In this document: piece after piece, positions 32,180 to 39,335 of the stretch
How positions within the stretch are numbered: the first letter of the stretch is position 1
Layout: each line of letters starts with the position of its first letter
Assembly (NCBI RefSeq): GCF_014698065.1
Contig: NZ_JACJSI010000063.1
Span: forward strand, 1 to 39,335
Length of the DNA: 39,335 bases
Reading direction: 5' to 3'
DNA from: Nostoc flagelliforme FACHB-838
GTDB lineage: Bacteria; Cyanobacteriota; Cyanobacteriia; Cyanobacteriales; Nostocaceae
The notes under the pieces: generated by a model
Database searches by the model: none
What the model was told of the DNA's origin: nothing
Seen by the model: only the letters and a program-made list of their open reading frames with translations
Program-made: the position numbers and the translations under genes

Positions 32180-32347
32180 TTAGTAGGCATTGGTTGCATA
32201 CAATAATACTGCCAAGCCTACTAATGCTGGAAGGAACCCACTTTTTATATTCATTTCTTCTTCAGACAGTTCTCGAATATAGTTTTCTGAGTCAGATAAC
32301 AGAGCAGAACTATTCCGATGTAAGTTAGAAATAGTGATTTTAGACAT
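32180..32347 (-). CDS. Small leader-peptide/bacteriocin-like precursor, 55 aa
   Basis: A minus-strand gene with a perfect AGGAG 8 bases before the ATG at 32347. The peptide begins MSKITISNLHRNSSALLSD and continues SENYIRELSEEEMNIKSG, then a hydrophobic core FLPALVGLAVLLYATNAY to the stop. The order S(E/D)LxSDSExxxxELSxxE followed by a small-residue pair resembles leaders of cyanobacterial secreted peptides and bacteriocins, with KSG in place of Gly-Gly. The hydrophobic end could be a mature peptide or a membrane segment. No modifying enzyme or transporter is adjacent. The plus-strand frame over it looks like a shadow. Confidence 0.72.
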   Translation of the reverse strand: MSKITISNLHRNSSALLSDSENYIRELSEEEMNIKSGFLPALVGLAVLLYATNAY

Positions 32348-32699
32348 TTCAACATCTCCTTTTATTTCAATTTTGCTATTACCAAAAAAAACTTGTTTTA
32401 TTTTGGTTATTTAAGTAATCACCAGAAACTGGAATAATTCATCAAGAAAGTAAATTTTCAAAGGGACTTTACTATTTTTGTTTATAACTTACTTGCGTCT
32501 GAGGCTATTAATGTAAAGCTAGTTTGAAATTACGTATTTTCCTTTAATATTTCAGCAGCTACCCAATTGAAGAAGGCATCATTGCAGCTTTTCATGATAA
32601 AAGCCTGTCAAACTTCCCTTAAACTAGGGACATAAAAGGTTTTATTATGTCAGAAGTTCCGCTAAATCAATTAAGTTAACAATTGCATCTTCTGAATCG
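32348..32699. other. 352-bp gap, probable promoter of the small peptide
   Basis: The sequence is strongly AT-rich near 32370-32500, as expected for the peptide's minus-strand promoter. On the plus strand only a 10-codon frame (from ATG 32647) is seen before the 32700 gene. No repeat or RNA structure stands out. Confidence 0.4.
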
Positions 32700-33041
32700 A
32701 TGGCAGAGCAAGCAAAGCAATTAATTGAGCGAGTACAATTAGAGTCAACTGGCATACTGCCGAAAAACGAGATAATAGATATTATTACTACGATTGCCGT
32801 TTACAAGTTTTCTTCGTTGAGTAGAGAGGAAGTGGAAGCTATGCTGGGACTGAACATTGAAGAAACACGAATTTACAAAGACTTGGAACGTCAAACCAAA
32901 TTAAAAGCAGCAGCACGCTTTTTGAGCATGGGCTACAGCATCTCCGAAGTAGCAAAGGCTGTTGATTTATCCGTTGAGGAAATCACAACAAAGGTGGTAA
33001 ATTCTCAAACCCCCACAGAACAAGATGATCGCACAGAGTAA
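32700..33041 (+). CDS. Rpn/DUF2887-type C-terminal domain, nuclease domain missing, 113 aa
   Basis: IIDIITTIAVYKFSSLSREE followed by VEAMLGLNIEETRIYKDLER, and then LSMGYSISEVAKAVDLSVEE, matches the C-terminal half of cyanobacterial Rpn-family (DUF2887-like) recombination-promoting nucleases. Their N-terminal PD-(D/E)XK domain is absent, and I see no remnant upstream. It is therefore either a truncated gene or a stand-alone domain that acts as a small helix-turn-helix. No Shine-Dalgarno. These nucleases are linked to transposon-like behaviour. Confidence 0.65.
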   Translation: MAEQAKQLIERVQLESTGILPKNEIIDIITTIAVYKFSSLSREEVEAMLGLNIEETRIYKDLERQTKLKAAARFLSMGYSISEVAKAVDLSVEEITTKVVNSQTPTEQDDRTE

Positions 33042-33067
33042 AGTCTTGGGTTTCGGTATAGACAGCC

Positions 33068-33131
33068 GTGTAGATGTTGGTGCAGACTGCGAAGTGTAAA
33101 AATCTGAGACTACTGTGCAGCGTTGATATCA
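33068..33131 (+). repeat. Degenerate direct repeat K, copy 1 (left of kinase genes)
   Basis: GTGTAGATGTTGGTGCAGAC (from 33068) and GCAGCGTTGATATCA (33117-33131) recur as slightly diverged blocks at 37463-37546 in the same order. The block spacing differs (49 versus 69 bp). Confidence 0.6.
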
Positions 33132-33266
33132 CTCCCTTGATAGCAATGATTCATCAAGCTGCGGTATAGAAGCAAGCGTAGACAAGTCAGGAAAGCCGTA
33201 ACATGAGCCTCTGCTATAGGTGCAGATCATACCCGATTGTGGGTAATGTAGGGGTACAGCTGGTAG

Positions 33267-33398
33267 TCAAGCCTAATAGAAGCCATTGAACAAATTACTG
33301 CAAGAACTAAAACTGAAGCTTTAGACCGTTCGATTGAGGCTCTCAAACAGGGTTTAAAAGATTTAGTCGAAGAAACTTCCAAATCTAATAAAGAATAG
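33267..33398 (+). pseudogene. C-terminal gene fragment of ~40 codons
   Basis: An open frame from just after a TAG at ~33264 reads SSLIEAIEQITARTKTEALD, RSIEALKQGLKDLVEETSKS, NKE, then stops at 33396-33398. It has no start codon but clear coding character (amphipathic helix), so it is probably the tail of a lost gene. Family not identifiable. It ends 22 bp before the first kinase gene. Confidence 0.45.
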
Positions 33399-33420
33399 CA
33401 ATAATGAGTTTAATGAAATC

Positions 33421-34818
33421 ATGATCAGCAAAATGCTTAATGGTCGCTACTACATTATCCGACAATTGGGGGGAGGTGGATTTGGTGAAACATATTTAGC
33501 TGAAGATCAATGGTTAGATAGTGATAATCGATGTGTCGTTAAGCGACTGAAGCCAGATCTCATCAATGCTGTAACACTACGATTATTTGACACAGAGGCT
33601 CAAGTTTTAACCAAGTTGGGTAGTCATAACCAAATTCCCCGCCTTTTGGCGCACTTTCAGGAAAACCAAGAATTTTACTTAATACAAGAGTTTATTGATG
33701 GACATGACTTGAGGCAAGAGATCAGAACTAATTACCAATGGGATGAAACAGAGGTTATTAAGTTACTAGAGGAAATTCTCGCAATCTTAGAGTTTGTACA
33801 TCAGCAAAATCCGCCAGTCATTCACCGCGATATCAAGCCAGCAAACATTATGCGGCGACACCAAGATGGCAAAATTATGCTGATTGATTTTGGCGGAGTC
33901 AAAAGAGTTAAAACAGAGGGTGGTGGTTCCACCTTGTTAACTCCCGTGATTGGTACACAAGGGTATACGCCAGACGAACAATGGAAAAATAAAGCCCAAT
34001 GTTGCAGTGATATCTATGCAGTAGGAATAATGGCTATCGAAGCGCTGACAGGATTACAACCTCGACAAATTTTCAGAGATGGCAAAACCGGACAACTTTT
34101 ATGGCGTGATCGCGCAGAAGTCAACAAAGAATTAGCTGATGTTTTAGATAAAATGGTACAGTTTCACTTTAGTGAACGCTATCAATCAGCAAGTGAAGCC
34201 TTAGACGCTGTTAAAAGTTTGACATTTACCGCTTTATATTGGTGTGGGCGTGGCGATAAGTTAGTGGAACTGAAAGATTATGAACAGGCAATCGCAGCCT
34301 ACGACCAAGAAATCAAAATAAATCCAAATTGCTACCAAGCTTGGTATCATCGCGGTATCGTTTTACGCCAATTGGGGAGATATGAAGAAGCGATCGCATC
34401 TTTTGAGCAAGCAATTCAAATTAATCCCAATATTGATCAAGCTTGGTATAGCCACGGTTTATTATTAGAGGAATTGGGTAGGTATGAGGAGGCGATCGCA
34501 TCTTTTGAGCAAGCAACCAAAACTAAACCAAATTATTATCAAGCTTGGTATCATCGCGGCTTAACCCTAGAAAAATTGGGCAAGTATGAAGAAGCGATCG
34601 CATTTTATGATATCGCAATACAAATTCAACCAAATTACGCCGAAGCCTGGTATTCTCAGGGTATCTTACTTAATAAATTGCGAAAATATTCACGAGCATT
34701 AGTATCATTTGAACAAGTGATCTGCATTAACCCTAAATTTCAATTAGCAATCAAAGAACGTAATTTTACACGGAAAATATTGAAAACACCACGATTTTTA
34801 CGTTGGCTATGGCTGTAA
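33421..34818 (+). CDS. Serine/threonine protein kinase with 5 TPR repeats, 465 aa
   Basis: A complete Hanks-type kinase: G-loop GGGGFG (17-22), VAIK-like VVKRL (K41), E59, HRDIKPAN (135-142, D137), DFGGVKRV (156-163), GTQGYTPDEQ (178-187) and DIYAVGIMAIEALTG. About five tetratricopeptide units (~273-445), with YHRGIVLRQLGRYEEAIASF-type sequence, follow for protein binding. There is no TM helix. Cyanobacteria carry many kinase-TPR genes of this form. The next gene (114-bp gap) is a closely related kinase, so the pair arose by duplication. Substrate unknown. Confidence 0.94.
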   Translation: MISKMLNGRYYIIRQLGGGGFGETYLAEDQWLDSDNRCVVKRLKPDLINAVTLRLFDTEAQVLTKLGSHNQIPRLLAHFQENQEFYLIQEFIDGHDLRQEIRTNYQWDETEVIKLLEEILAILEFVHQQNPPVIHRDIKPANIMRRHQDGKIMLIDFGGVKRVKTEGGGSTLLTPVIGTQGYTPDEQWKNKAQCCSDIYAVGIMAIEALTGLQPRQIFRDGKTGQLLWRDRAEVNKELADVLDKMVQFHFSERYQSASEALDAVKSLTFTALYWCGRGDKLVELKDYEQAIAAYDQEIKINPNCYQAWYHRGIVLRQLGRYEEAIASFEQAIQINPNIDQAWYSHGLLLEELGRYEEAIASFEQATKTKPNYYQAWYHRGLTLEKLGKYEEAIAFYDIAIQIQPNYAEAWYSQGILLNKLRKYSRALVSFEQVICINPKFQLAIKERNFTRKILKTPRFLRWLWL

Positions 34819-34931
34819 TTTTTAGCACTATTGTACCCAAGATTTGTCAGTAATCATGAATAAATTTTGCACAATTTAAGATTAAACCTTAAATACTTTG
34901 TATCTATTTAAAAATTTATAGTGTTTTACTC

Positions 34932-37367
34932 ATGGTTGGTCAAATTCTCAATAATCGTTATCTGATTATCGACAAGTTAAGCAAGGGTGGATTTGGTGAA
35001 ACCTATCTTGCTCAAGACCAATGGCAAGATGCTGATAATCGATGTGTTGTCAAGCAACTCAGGCCTGAGATTATTAATGCAATGACTTTGCGTTTATTCG
35101 AGAAAGAAGCGCAAGTTTTGTTTAAATTGGGAACTCATGACCAAATTCCCCAGCTTTTAGCTCACTTTCAGCAAGATCAAGAATTTTATTTAGTACAAGA
35201 GTTTATTGAAGGTCACGATCTCAGCCAAGAAATCAAACCAGGAGAGCGCTGGCATGAAACAGAGGTCATCAACTTATTACAAGAAATCCTGGAAGTCTTA
35301 ATATTTGTACATCAAAATCATGTCATTCATCGTGATATCAAACCAACAAATATCATGCGACGCCAGGATGGCAAAATCGTATTAATTGACTTTGGTGGAG
35401 TTAAACAAGTCAAAACTAATTCTGATTCGACTGAATTAACTGCCGTTGTTGGTACACCAGGGTATATGCCCTTAGAACAAATCGAGAACAACGCGCAATT
35501 ATGCAGCGATATTTATGCTGTGGGAATGCTTGCTATTCAATTGCTGACTGGGTGGAAGCCTACCGAACTACCAATAGATCCCAAAACTTGCCAACATATC
35601 TGGCACGATAAAGCAGAGGTGAGCCAAAGATTAGCAAATGTTTTAGATCAAATGGTGCACTTTCACTTTGCTGAACGCTACCAATCAGCAGATGAGACAT
35701 TAGAAGCTCTGATAAATTTATCAGTTGCAGTATCAGATTTGTATAACCGAGGTGAGGAGTTATTGCAATTACAACTTTACGAAGAAGCCATTGCAGCCTT
35801 TGACCAAGCAATTAAAATCAAACCGAATTACCATCTCGCTTGGACTGGTCGTGGTTGGGCTTTTTTGTACAACTTGGGAAATGACTCTGAGGCTTTAAGT
35901 TGTTTTGACCAAGCACTGCAATTGCAACAAGGCAATTATCTCGCTTTAGCTGGTCGCGGTTGGGCGTTGAGTAGGTTAAAAAGATATGAAGAGGCACTTG
36001 CTGATTGTGACCAAGCGATTGAAATTAAACCAGATGACCATATAGTTTGGATAAGTCGTGGTTGGATTTTACATAACTGGGAAAAAGATTCTGAAGCTCT
36101 TGGTTGTTTTGACCAAGCACTGCAATTGCAACCAGATGATCATCTCGCTTTGACTGGTCGTGGTTGGGCACTGACTAAGTTAAAAAGATACGATGAGGCA
36201 CTTGTTTTTTGTGATCAAGCGCTGGAAATTAAACCGAATGACTATCTAGCTTTTACTGGTCGTGGTTCTGCTTTATACAACTTAGAAAAATACTCTGAGG
36301 CTCTGAATTGTTTTGACCAAGCACTGCAATTCAAACAACATGATCATCTGGCTTGGATTGGTCGTGGCTGGGCACTATATAAGCTAGAGCTTTACAATGA
36401 TGCACTAAAATCATTTGACGAAGCAATTAGAATAAAACCGGATGACTCTGATGCTTGGGCTGCCCGTGGTCGGACGCTGAATCAATTAAAAAGATACGAA
36501 GATGCACTTACATCTTGTGAGCAAGCAATTAAATTAAAACAAGATAATCATCTGGCTTGGATGTTTCATGGCTGGTCACTTAGTAATTTCAAAAGATATG
36601 ACGAGGCACTAGTCTCTTGTGATCAAGCAATTGTAATCAAACCGGATGACTCTGATGCTTGGATTTATCATGGTTTAGTTTTATATATGTGGGGAAAATA
36701 TAAAAAGGCGCTGGTATCTTATGAAAAAGCAATTGAAATAAAATCAAATGAATATTCTGTTTGGATAAATCATGGCTTGGTTCTATCTGCATTGGGAAAA
36801 TATCAAAAGGCACTTGCCTCTTGTGACCAAGCAATTAAAATCAAACCAGATAAATATTCTGTTTGGATTTATCGTGGTTACGTGCTAGAAGCATGGCGAA
36901 AGTACTCTGATGCACGCGCATCTTTTGAGCAAGCATTGAAAATGGAATGTGTTACTTTTGATGATTGGTATAGTCGAGGTGCTATACTGCTACATAAATT
37001 GCAAAGGTACGCTGAAGCAGTGGCATCTTTTGACCAAGCAATTCAAATTAAAAAAGATGACCATGATACTTGGTATAATCGTGGTTTAGCACTAGCTCGA
37101 TTAAGAAAATATGAAGAAGCGATCGCTTCTTTTGACGTAGCACTAGAAATCCAACCTAATGACCAATTAGTAATAGAAAAACGCAAGTTAGTACAACAAA
37201 GATTGCGGCTGCCGCCATTGTTGAATTTGTTCTTTAACCTTAGTGGCATTTTACTTTGTGTGCTTTTATTCTATTCTTTTAGAGACATTAGTTTATTTGC
37301 TATAGTAGTTGTAATTTTCATTTTTTATTTAGCATTTTGGCGCAGATATATTAATAGGAATAGATAG
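34932..37367 (+). CDS. Serine/threonine protein kinase with 14 TPR repeats and C-terminal TM helices, 811 aa
   Basis: The kinase domain is highly similar to the preceding gene: LSKGGFG (16-22, first Gly replaced by Ser), K41, HRDIKPTN (133-140), DFGGVKQV (153-160) and GTPGYMPLEQ (174-183). Fourteen 34-35-residue TPR units (~270-745) follow, with strongly repeated GRGWAL and FDQALQLQP blocks at DNA level. Two adjacent hydrophobic helices (~757-793) anchor the C-terminus in the membrane, unlike its neighbour. It could be a membrane-attached sensor or scaffold kinase. Conserved residues suggest it is active. Confidence 0.94.
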   Translation: MVGQILNNRYLIIDKLSKGGFGETYLAQDQWQDADNRCVVKQLRPEIINAMTLRLFEKEAQVLFKLGTHDQIPQLLAHFQQDQEFYLVQEFIEGHDLSQEIKPGERWHETEVINLLQEILEVLIFVHQNHVIHRDIKPTNIMRRQDGKIVLIDFGGVKQVKTNSDSTELTAVVGTPGYMPLEQIENNAQLCSDIYAVGMLAIQLLTGWKPTELPIDPKTCQHIWHDKAEVSQRLANVLDQMVHFHFAERYQSADETLEALINLSVAVSDLYNRGEELLQLQLYEEAIAAFDQAIKIKPNYHLAWTGRGWAFLYNLGNDSEALSCFDQALQLQQGNYLALAGRGWALSRLKRYEEALADCDQAIEIKPDDHIVWISRGWILHNWEKDSEALGCFDQALQLQPDDHLALTGRGWALTKLKRYDEALVFCDQALEIKPNDYLAFTGRGSALYNLEKYSEALNCFDQALQFKQHDHLAWIGRGWALYKLELYNDALKSFDEAIRIKPDDSDAWAARGRTLNQLKRYEDALTSCEQAIKLKQDNHLAWMFHGWSLSNFKRYDEALVSCDQAIVIKPDDSDAWIYHGLVLYMWGKYKKALVSYEKAIEIKSNEYSVWINHGLVLSALGKYQKALASCDQAIKIKPDKYSVWIYRGYVLEAWRKYSDARASFEQALKMECVTFDDWYSRGAILLHKLQRYAEAVASFDQAIQIKKDDHDTWYNRGLALARLRKYEEAIASFDVALEIQPNDQLVIEKRKLVQQRLRLPPLLNLFFNLSGILLCVLLFYSFRDISLFAIVVVIFIFYLAFWRRYINRNR

Positions 37368-37462
37368 AGTACCAAAATTATCAGCATTGCATATTCAAAA
37401 ACTTTTCCTACTCTGCGTCTTTATAGCGTTTTTTATTTCCAGTTGTTTTCAGTCTAGACATG

Positions 37463-37546
37463 GTGTAGACGCTGGTGCAGACTGCCGTTGATGGTTGACA
37501 ATTCGTGAAAATTTTGGACTTGCGGTGCTGGGCAGTGTTGATATCA
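37463..37546 (+). repeat. Degenerate direct repeat K, copy 2 (right of kinase genes)
   Basis: GTGTAGACGCTGGTGCAGAC (from 37463; 21 of the full 23 bases match copy 1) and GCAGTGTTGATATCA (37532-37546; one mismatch). It begins 95 bp after the second kinase stop. With copy 1 it brackets the kinase pair. Confidence 0.6.
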
Positions 37547-37640
37547 TGCTTTGGTCATTGATATCAATTTCTCCTAAATCTGGTATTGCATCCAGCTTTC
37601 ACACTGCATTCCTCCACCTAATGAAGGGAATTAAGTAAAA

Positions 37641-37689
37641 CTTATCAATCAACGAGATAATCAGGGTTGTGGACGTGACGATTGATAAG
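37641..37689. promoter_or_regulatory. Inverted repeat CTTATCAATC / GATTGATAAG upstream of the recombinase
   Basis: Perfect 10-bp arms at 37641-37650 and 37680-37689 with a 29-bp spacer, 99 bp before the recombinase start. It could be an operator or a recombination site for the adjacent enzyme. The spacer is long for a simple Xer core (6-8 bp), so an accessory or operator site is as likely. Confidence 0.45.
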
Positions 37690-37788
37690 GCTGGGTTAAG
37701 TGTGTGAAGTCGTTGACGAAACAATCACCTTTCCAGGGATAATGGAGTGTAATAGTAGTTTTCTACTCATCACACACCTGTCCCTTGT

Positions 37789-38646
37789 ATGAGAACGCTG
37801 ACTGAGTTGGTGGAAGAATGGTTGGACGTGCATCATGGTAAAACAAGGGCTTCGTATCACAATACCATTCGCAAGTTCTTAACTTTTATCTGTGTGGACG
37901 CGATCGCTGACATCCAGATCCGTCATGTTCGGGATTGGTTAGATTTCCTGCAAGAGGCAGACACGACCAAGGTAAAGCATCTCAACATTCTCAAGGCGTT
38001 TTTTTCCTATGTGACCAGTTTGGAGAAACCGCCCCTGACTCGCAGTCCGATCCCCAAGCAGTTCAAGTTGCCCAAGCCGAAAGATACCTTGGTGGAGCGT
38101 ATTCTTACACCGTCGGATGTGGATGCGATGATTGCAGCGACAACTGACAAGCGCAATCGGTTAATTTTAAAAACTCTGTATTTAACTGGGATTCGGGTAT
38201 CTGAGTTGTGCGGGTTGCGTTGGAAAGATGCGATTGCTTCTCGTTCTGGCGGTGGGCAGATTAATGTTTACGGCAAGGGGGGGCGGACTCGCCGAGTCCA
38301 TGTTCCCCAGTCGCTATGGGTGGAGTTAATGGCACTGCGCTCTGAAGCGTTGAAGGATGCGCCTGTGTTTGCCAGTGCTACGGGTAGACCTCTGGCCCCT
38401 TCTCATATTGACCGAGTGGTGAAAAGGGCGGCGGCAGCAGCAGAATTAGAGAATGCCATGAATGTTTCAGCCCACTGGTTCAGGCATAGTCACGCTACCC
38501 ACGCATTAGATGAAGGTGTTCCGGTGCATTTGGTTCAGGCGACTCTTGGGCATACAAGTTTAGATACTACGAGTAAATATCTGCACGTCAGCCCTGATAG
38601 GAGTTCTGGGGAAGTTTTAGTTAAGCGATGGTCTGAGCCGTTTTAA
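37789..38646 (+). CDS. Tyrosine recombinase (XerC/XerD/phage-integrase type), 285 aa
   Basis: The N-terminal SAM-like DNA-binding domain (~1-95) is followed by the catalytic domain with all active-site residues: R136 (TGIRVSELCGL), K163 (YGKGGRTR), H229-x-x-R232 (HWFRHSHATH), H255 (LGHTS) and Y264 (SKYLHV). The size is that of Xer-type enzymes rather than long phage integrases. It would cut and rejoin DNA at a short site, resolving plasmid multimers or integrating cassettes. It stands alone on the plus strand, ending 4 bp from the antitoxin gene. Confidence 0.94.
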   Translation: MRTLTELVEEWLDVHHGKTRASYHNTIRKFLTFICVDAIADIQIRHVRDWLDFLQEADTTKVKHLNILKAFFSYVTSLEKPPLTRSPIPKQFKLPKPKDTLVERILTPSDVDAMIAATTDKRNRLILKTLYLTGIRVSELCGLRWKDAIASRSGGGQINVYGKGGRTRRVHVPQSLWVELMALRSEALKDAPVFASATGRPLAPSHIDRVVKRAAAAAELENAMNVSAHWFRHSHATHALDEGVPVHLVQATLGHTSLDTTSKYLHVSPDRSSGEVLVKRWSEPF

Positions 38647-38650
38647 ATTT

Positions 38651-38962
38651 TCAGCTTTGAATTGGTTGCACACTCAGGCGATAGCCGAGATGATGCAGAA
38701 TAAGGCTGATGGTTCGCAGTTCTGGGTTGCCTTCTGGCGACAAGACTCGGTAAAGATTCTGGCGGTTCAAACCCGTTTTTTCCGCAAGGCGCGTCATCCC
38801 CTCCCGTGCTTCCACCACGTTCCGCAGCGCTTCCAGAAAAAACGCAATATCGCCATCCTGCTCGTACTCTTCAATGGCAACGTCCAGGTAAGCTGAAGCC
38901 ATTTCCGGGTTTCGCAGCTGCTCGAACACAACCTCATCATGGTTTCTCAGTTTCTTGCTCAT
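38651..38962 (-). CDS. HigA-like addiction-module antitoxin (HTH), 103 aa
   Basis: From ATG 38962, preceded by GGAGGAACAGG, the product starts MSKKLRNHDEVVFEQLRNPE. It has an N-terminal toxin-contact region and a Cro-type helix-turn-helix (~50-95; GMTRLAEKTGLNRQNLYRVL followed by NPELRTISLILHHLGYRL). It matches the 'putative addiction module antidote' proteins paired with RelE/HigB-like toxins. The longer frame to 39040 lies inside the toxin gene and is unlikely. The start overlaps the toxin's end by 26 bp. Confidence 0.9.
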   Translation of the reverse strand: MSKKLRNHDEVVFEQLRNPEMASAYLDVAIEEYEQDGDIAFFLEALRNVVEAREGMTRLAEKTGLNRQNLYRVLSPEGNPELRTISLILHHLGYRLSVQPIQS

Positions 38963-39299
38963 CCTGTTCCTCCTGATAAGCCTGCCAATATCCTTTAGCC
39001 TTTTGTATGTCCCTGTCCTGGCTGTCCTTGTCGCCACCACATAAAAGAATTACTAGATCGTTCGCGGATTCTCCAAAGTAAACGCGGTAGCCACTGCCAA
39101 AGAAAAACCTCATTTCTTGCACACCTGAGCCAACTGGCTTGCAATCCCCGTAATTGCCTTGCTTGAGTCGCTCTATCCGTCGAATTATCCTAGAACGGAT
39201 CACATAGTCCTTCAAGTTTTCCAGCCATTCGGTGTACGGCTCCTTGCCGTCTTCTGTAGCATAGACTAGCAGTGTTTTTTGACGAACGATATCAGCCAT
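38937..39299 (-). CDS. RelE/HigB-like (phage Gp49-like) toxin, 120 aa
   Basis: The pattern YTEWLENLKDYVIRSRIIRR, IERLKQGNYGDCKPVGSGVQ, EMRFFFGSGYRVYFGE and LVILLCGGDKDSQDRDIQKA is that of RelE/ParE-superfamily HigB-like toxins, which cleave ribosome-bound mRNA. The order toxin then antitoxin in one transcript fits this family. Arg and Tyr residues in the RxY core (EMRFFFGSGYRVYF) are present, so it is probably active. The C-terminal ~15 residues are Glu/Gln-rich. The promoter must lie in the last ~35 bp of the window or beyond. Confidence 0.92.
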   Translation of the reverse strand: MADIVRQKTLLVYATEDGKEPYTEWLENLKDYVIRSRIIRRIERLKQGNYGDCKPVGSGVQEMRFFFGSGYRVYFGESANDLVILLCGGDKDSQDRDIQKAKGYWQAYQEEQDEQETEKP

Positions 39300-39335
39300 A
39301 GATTATAAATCGTAGCTTAAAAGCGACAAAGTTTC

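Noticed and set aside
32056..32328. 90-codon plus-strand frame
   Set aside because: Antisense to the 55-codon peptide gene, which has a perfect ribosome site and a leader-like sequence; the plus-strand product looks random.

Overview
The window looks like part of a large plasmid (or plasmid-derived island) from a filamentous, Nostoc-type cyanobacterium. The evidence is the scattered GCGATCGC (HIP1) octamers, the moderately AT-rich composition, a large cyanobacterial-type plasmid replication protein, plasmid partition genes, a MobA/MobC-type relaxase pair, and cyanobacterial signature families (kinase-TPR proteins, a caspase-like protein with an MVL-lectin-like tail, a short GUN4/caspase-associated helical domain, a CPBP protease). 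No rRNA, tRNA or CRISPR array was seen.

Layout. 1-7260 (minus strand): parA-parB, a large SF1 helicase, a SNF2 helicase and the beginning of one more gene that runs off the left edge. parB carries three perfect copies of the palindrome CCCATAACGTTATGGG inside its coding sequence. 7261-10220: a secreted HEAT/ARM-repeat protein with 16 near-identical 35-residue repeats, flanked by ~75-bp direct repeats. 10221-13062: a relaxase 3'-end fragment, a 15-unit array of 11-bp phased repeats, and a two-gene EACC1-like/caspase-like cassette. 13063-16235: inverted repeats, the relaxase and MobC genes, and an array of ~29-bp-spaced covarying palindromes. 16236-19250: small genes, a CPBP protease, an SLBB protein and two decayed copies of the replication gene's 3' end. 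19289-25867: HNH protein, the replication protein, three 22-bp iterons with an AT-rich stretch (probable oriV), an XRE-tailed protein and an RHH regulator.

26120-31713 is an unrecognised plus-strand block ending in a membrane-anchored P-loop ATPase whose topology recalls a conjugative coupling protein; it shares an unusual density of AGCGCT hexamers. 32180-32347 is an unlisted 55-residue peptide gene with a perfect Shine-Dalgarno and a leader like those of cyanobacterial secreted peptides. 33421-37367 holds two tandem kinase-TPR genes, flanked by degenerate direct repeats. The right end has a tyrosine recombinase and a RelE/HigB-HigA-type toxin-antitoxin pair.

How it fits together. CyRepA-type Rep with its iterons would replicate the molecule, ParA/ParB with the embedded palindromes would segregate it, MobA/MobC (perhaps with the membrane ATPase) would mobilise it, and the toxin-antitoxin pair and recombinase would stabilise or rearrange it. 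The accessory cargo (EACC1-caspase, HEAT protein, kinases, SLBB, HNH) repeatedly sits between an intact core sequence and a truncated direct copy of it (rep 3' ends, relaxase 3' ends, other direct repeats). This suggests that the plasmid has grown by repeated integration or duplication at homologous segments. The best candidates for undescribed biology are the 11-bp phased array, the parB-embedded palindromes, the duplicated 3'-end/cargo architecture, the EACC1-caspase-lectin cassette and the 27.5-31.7 kb operon.
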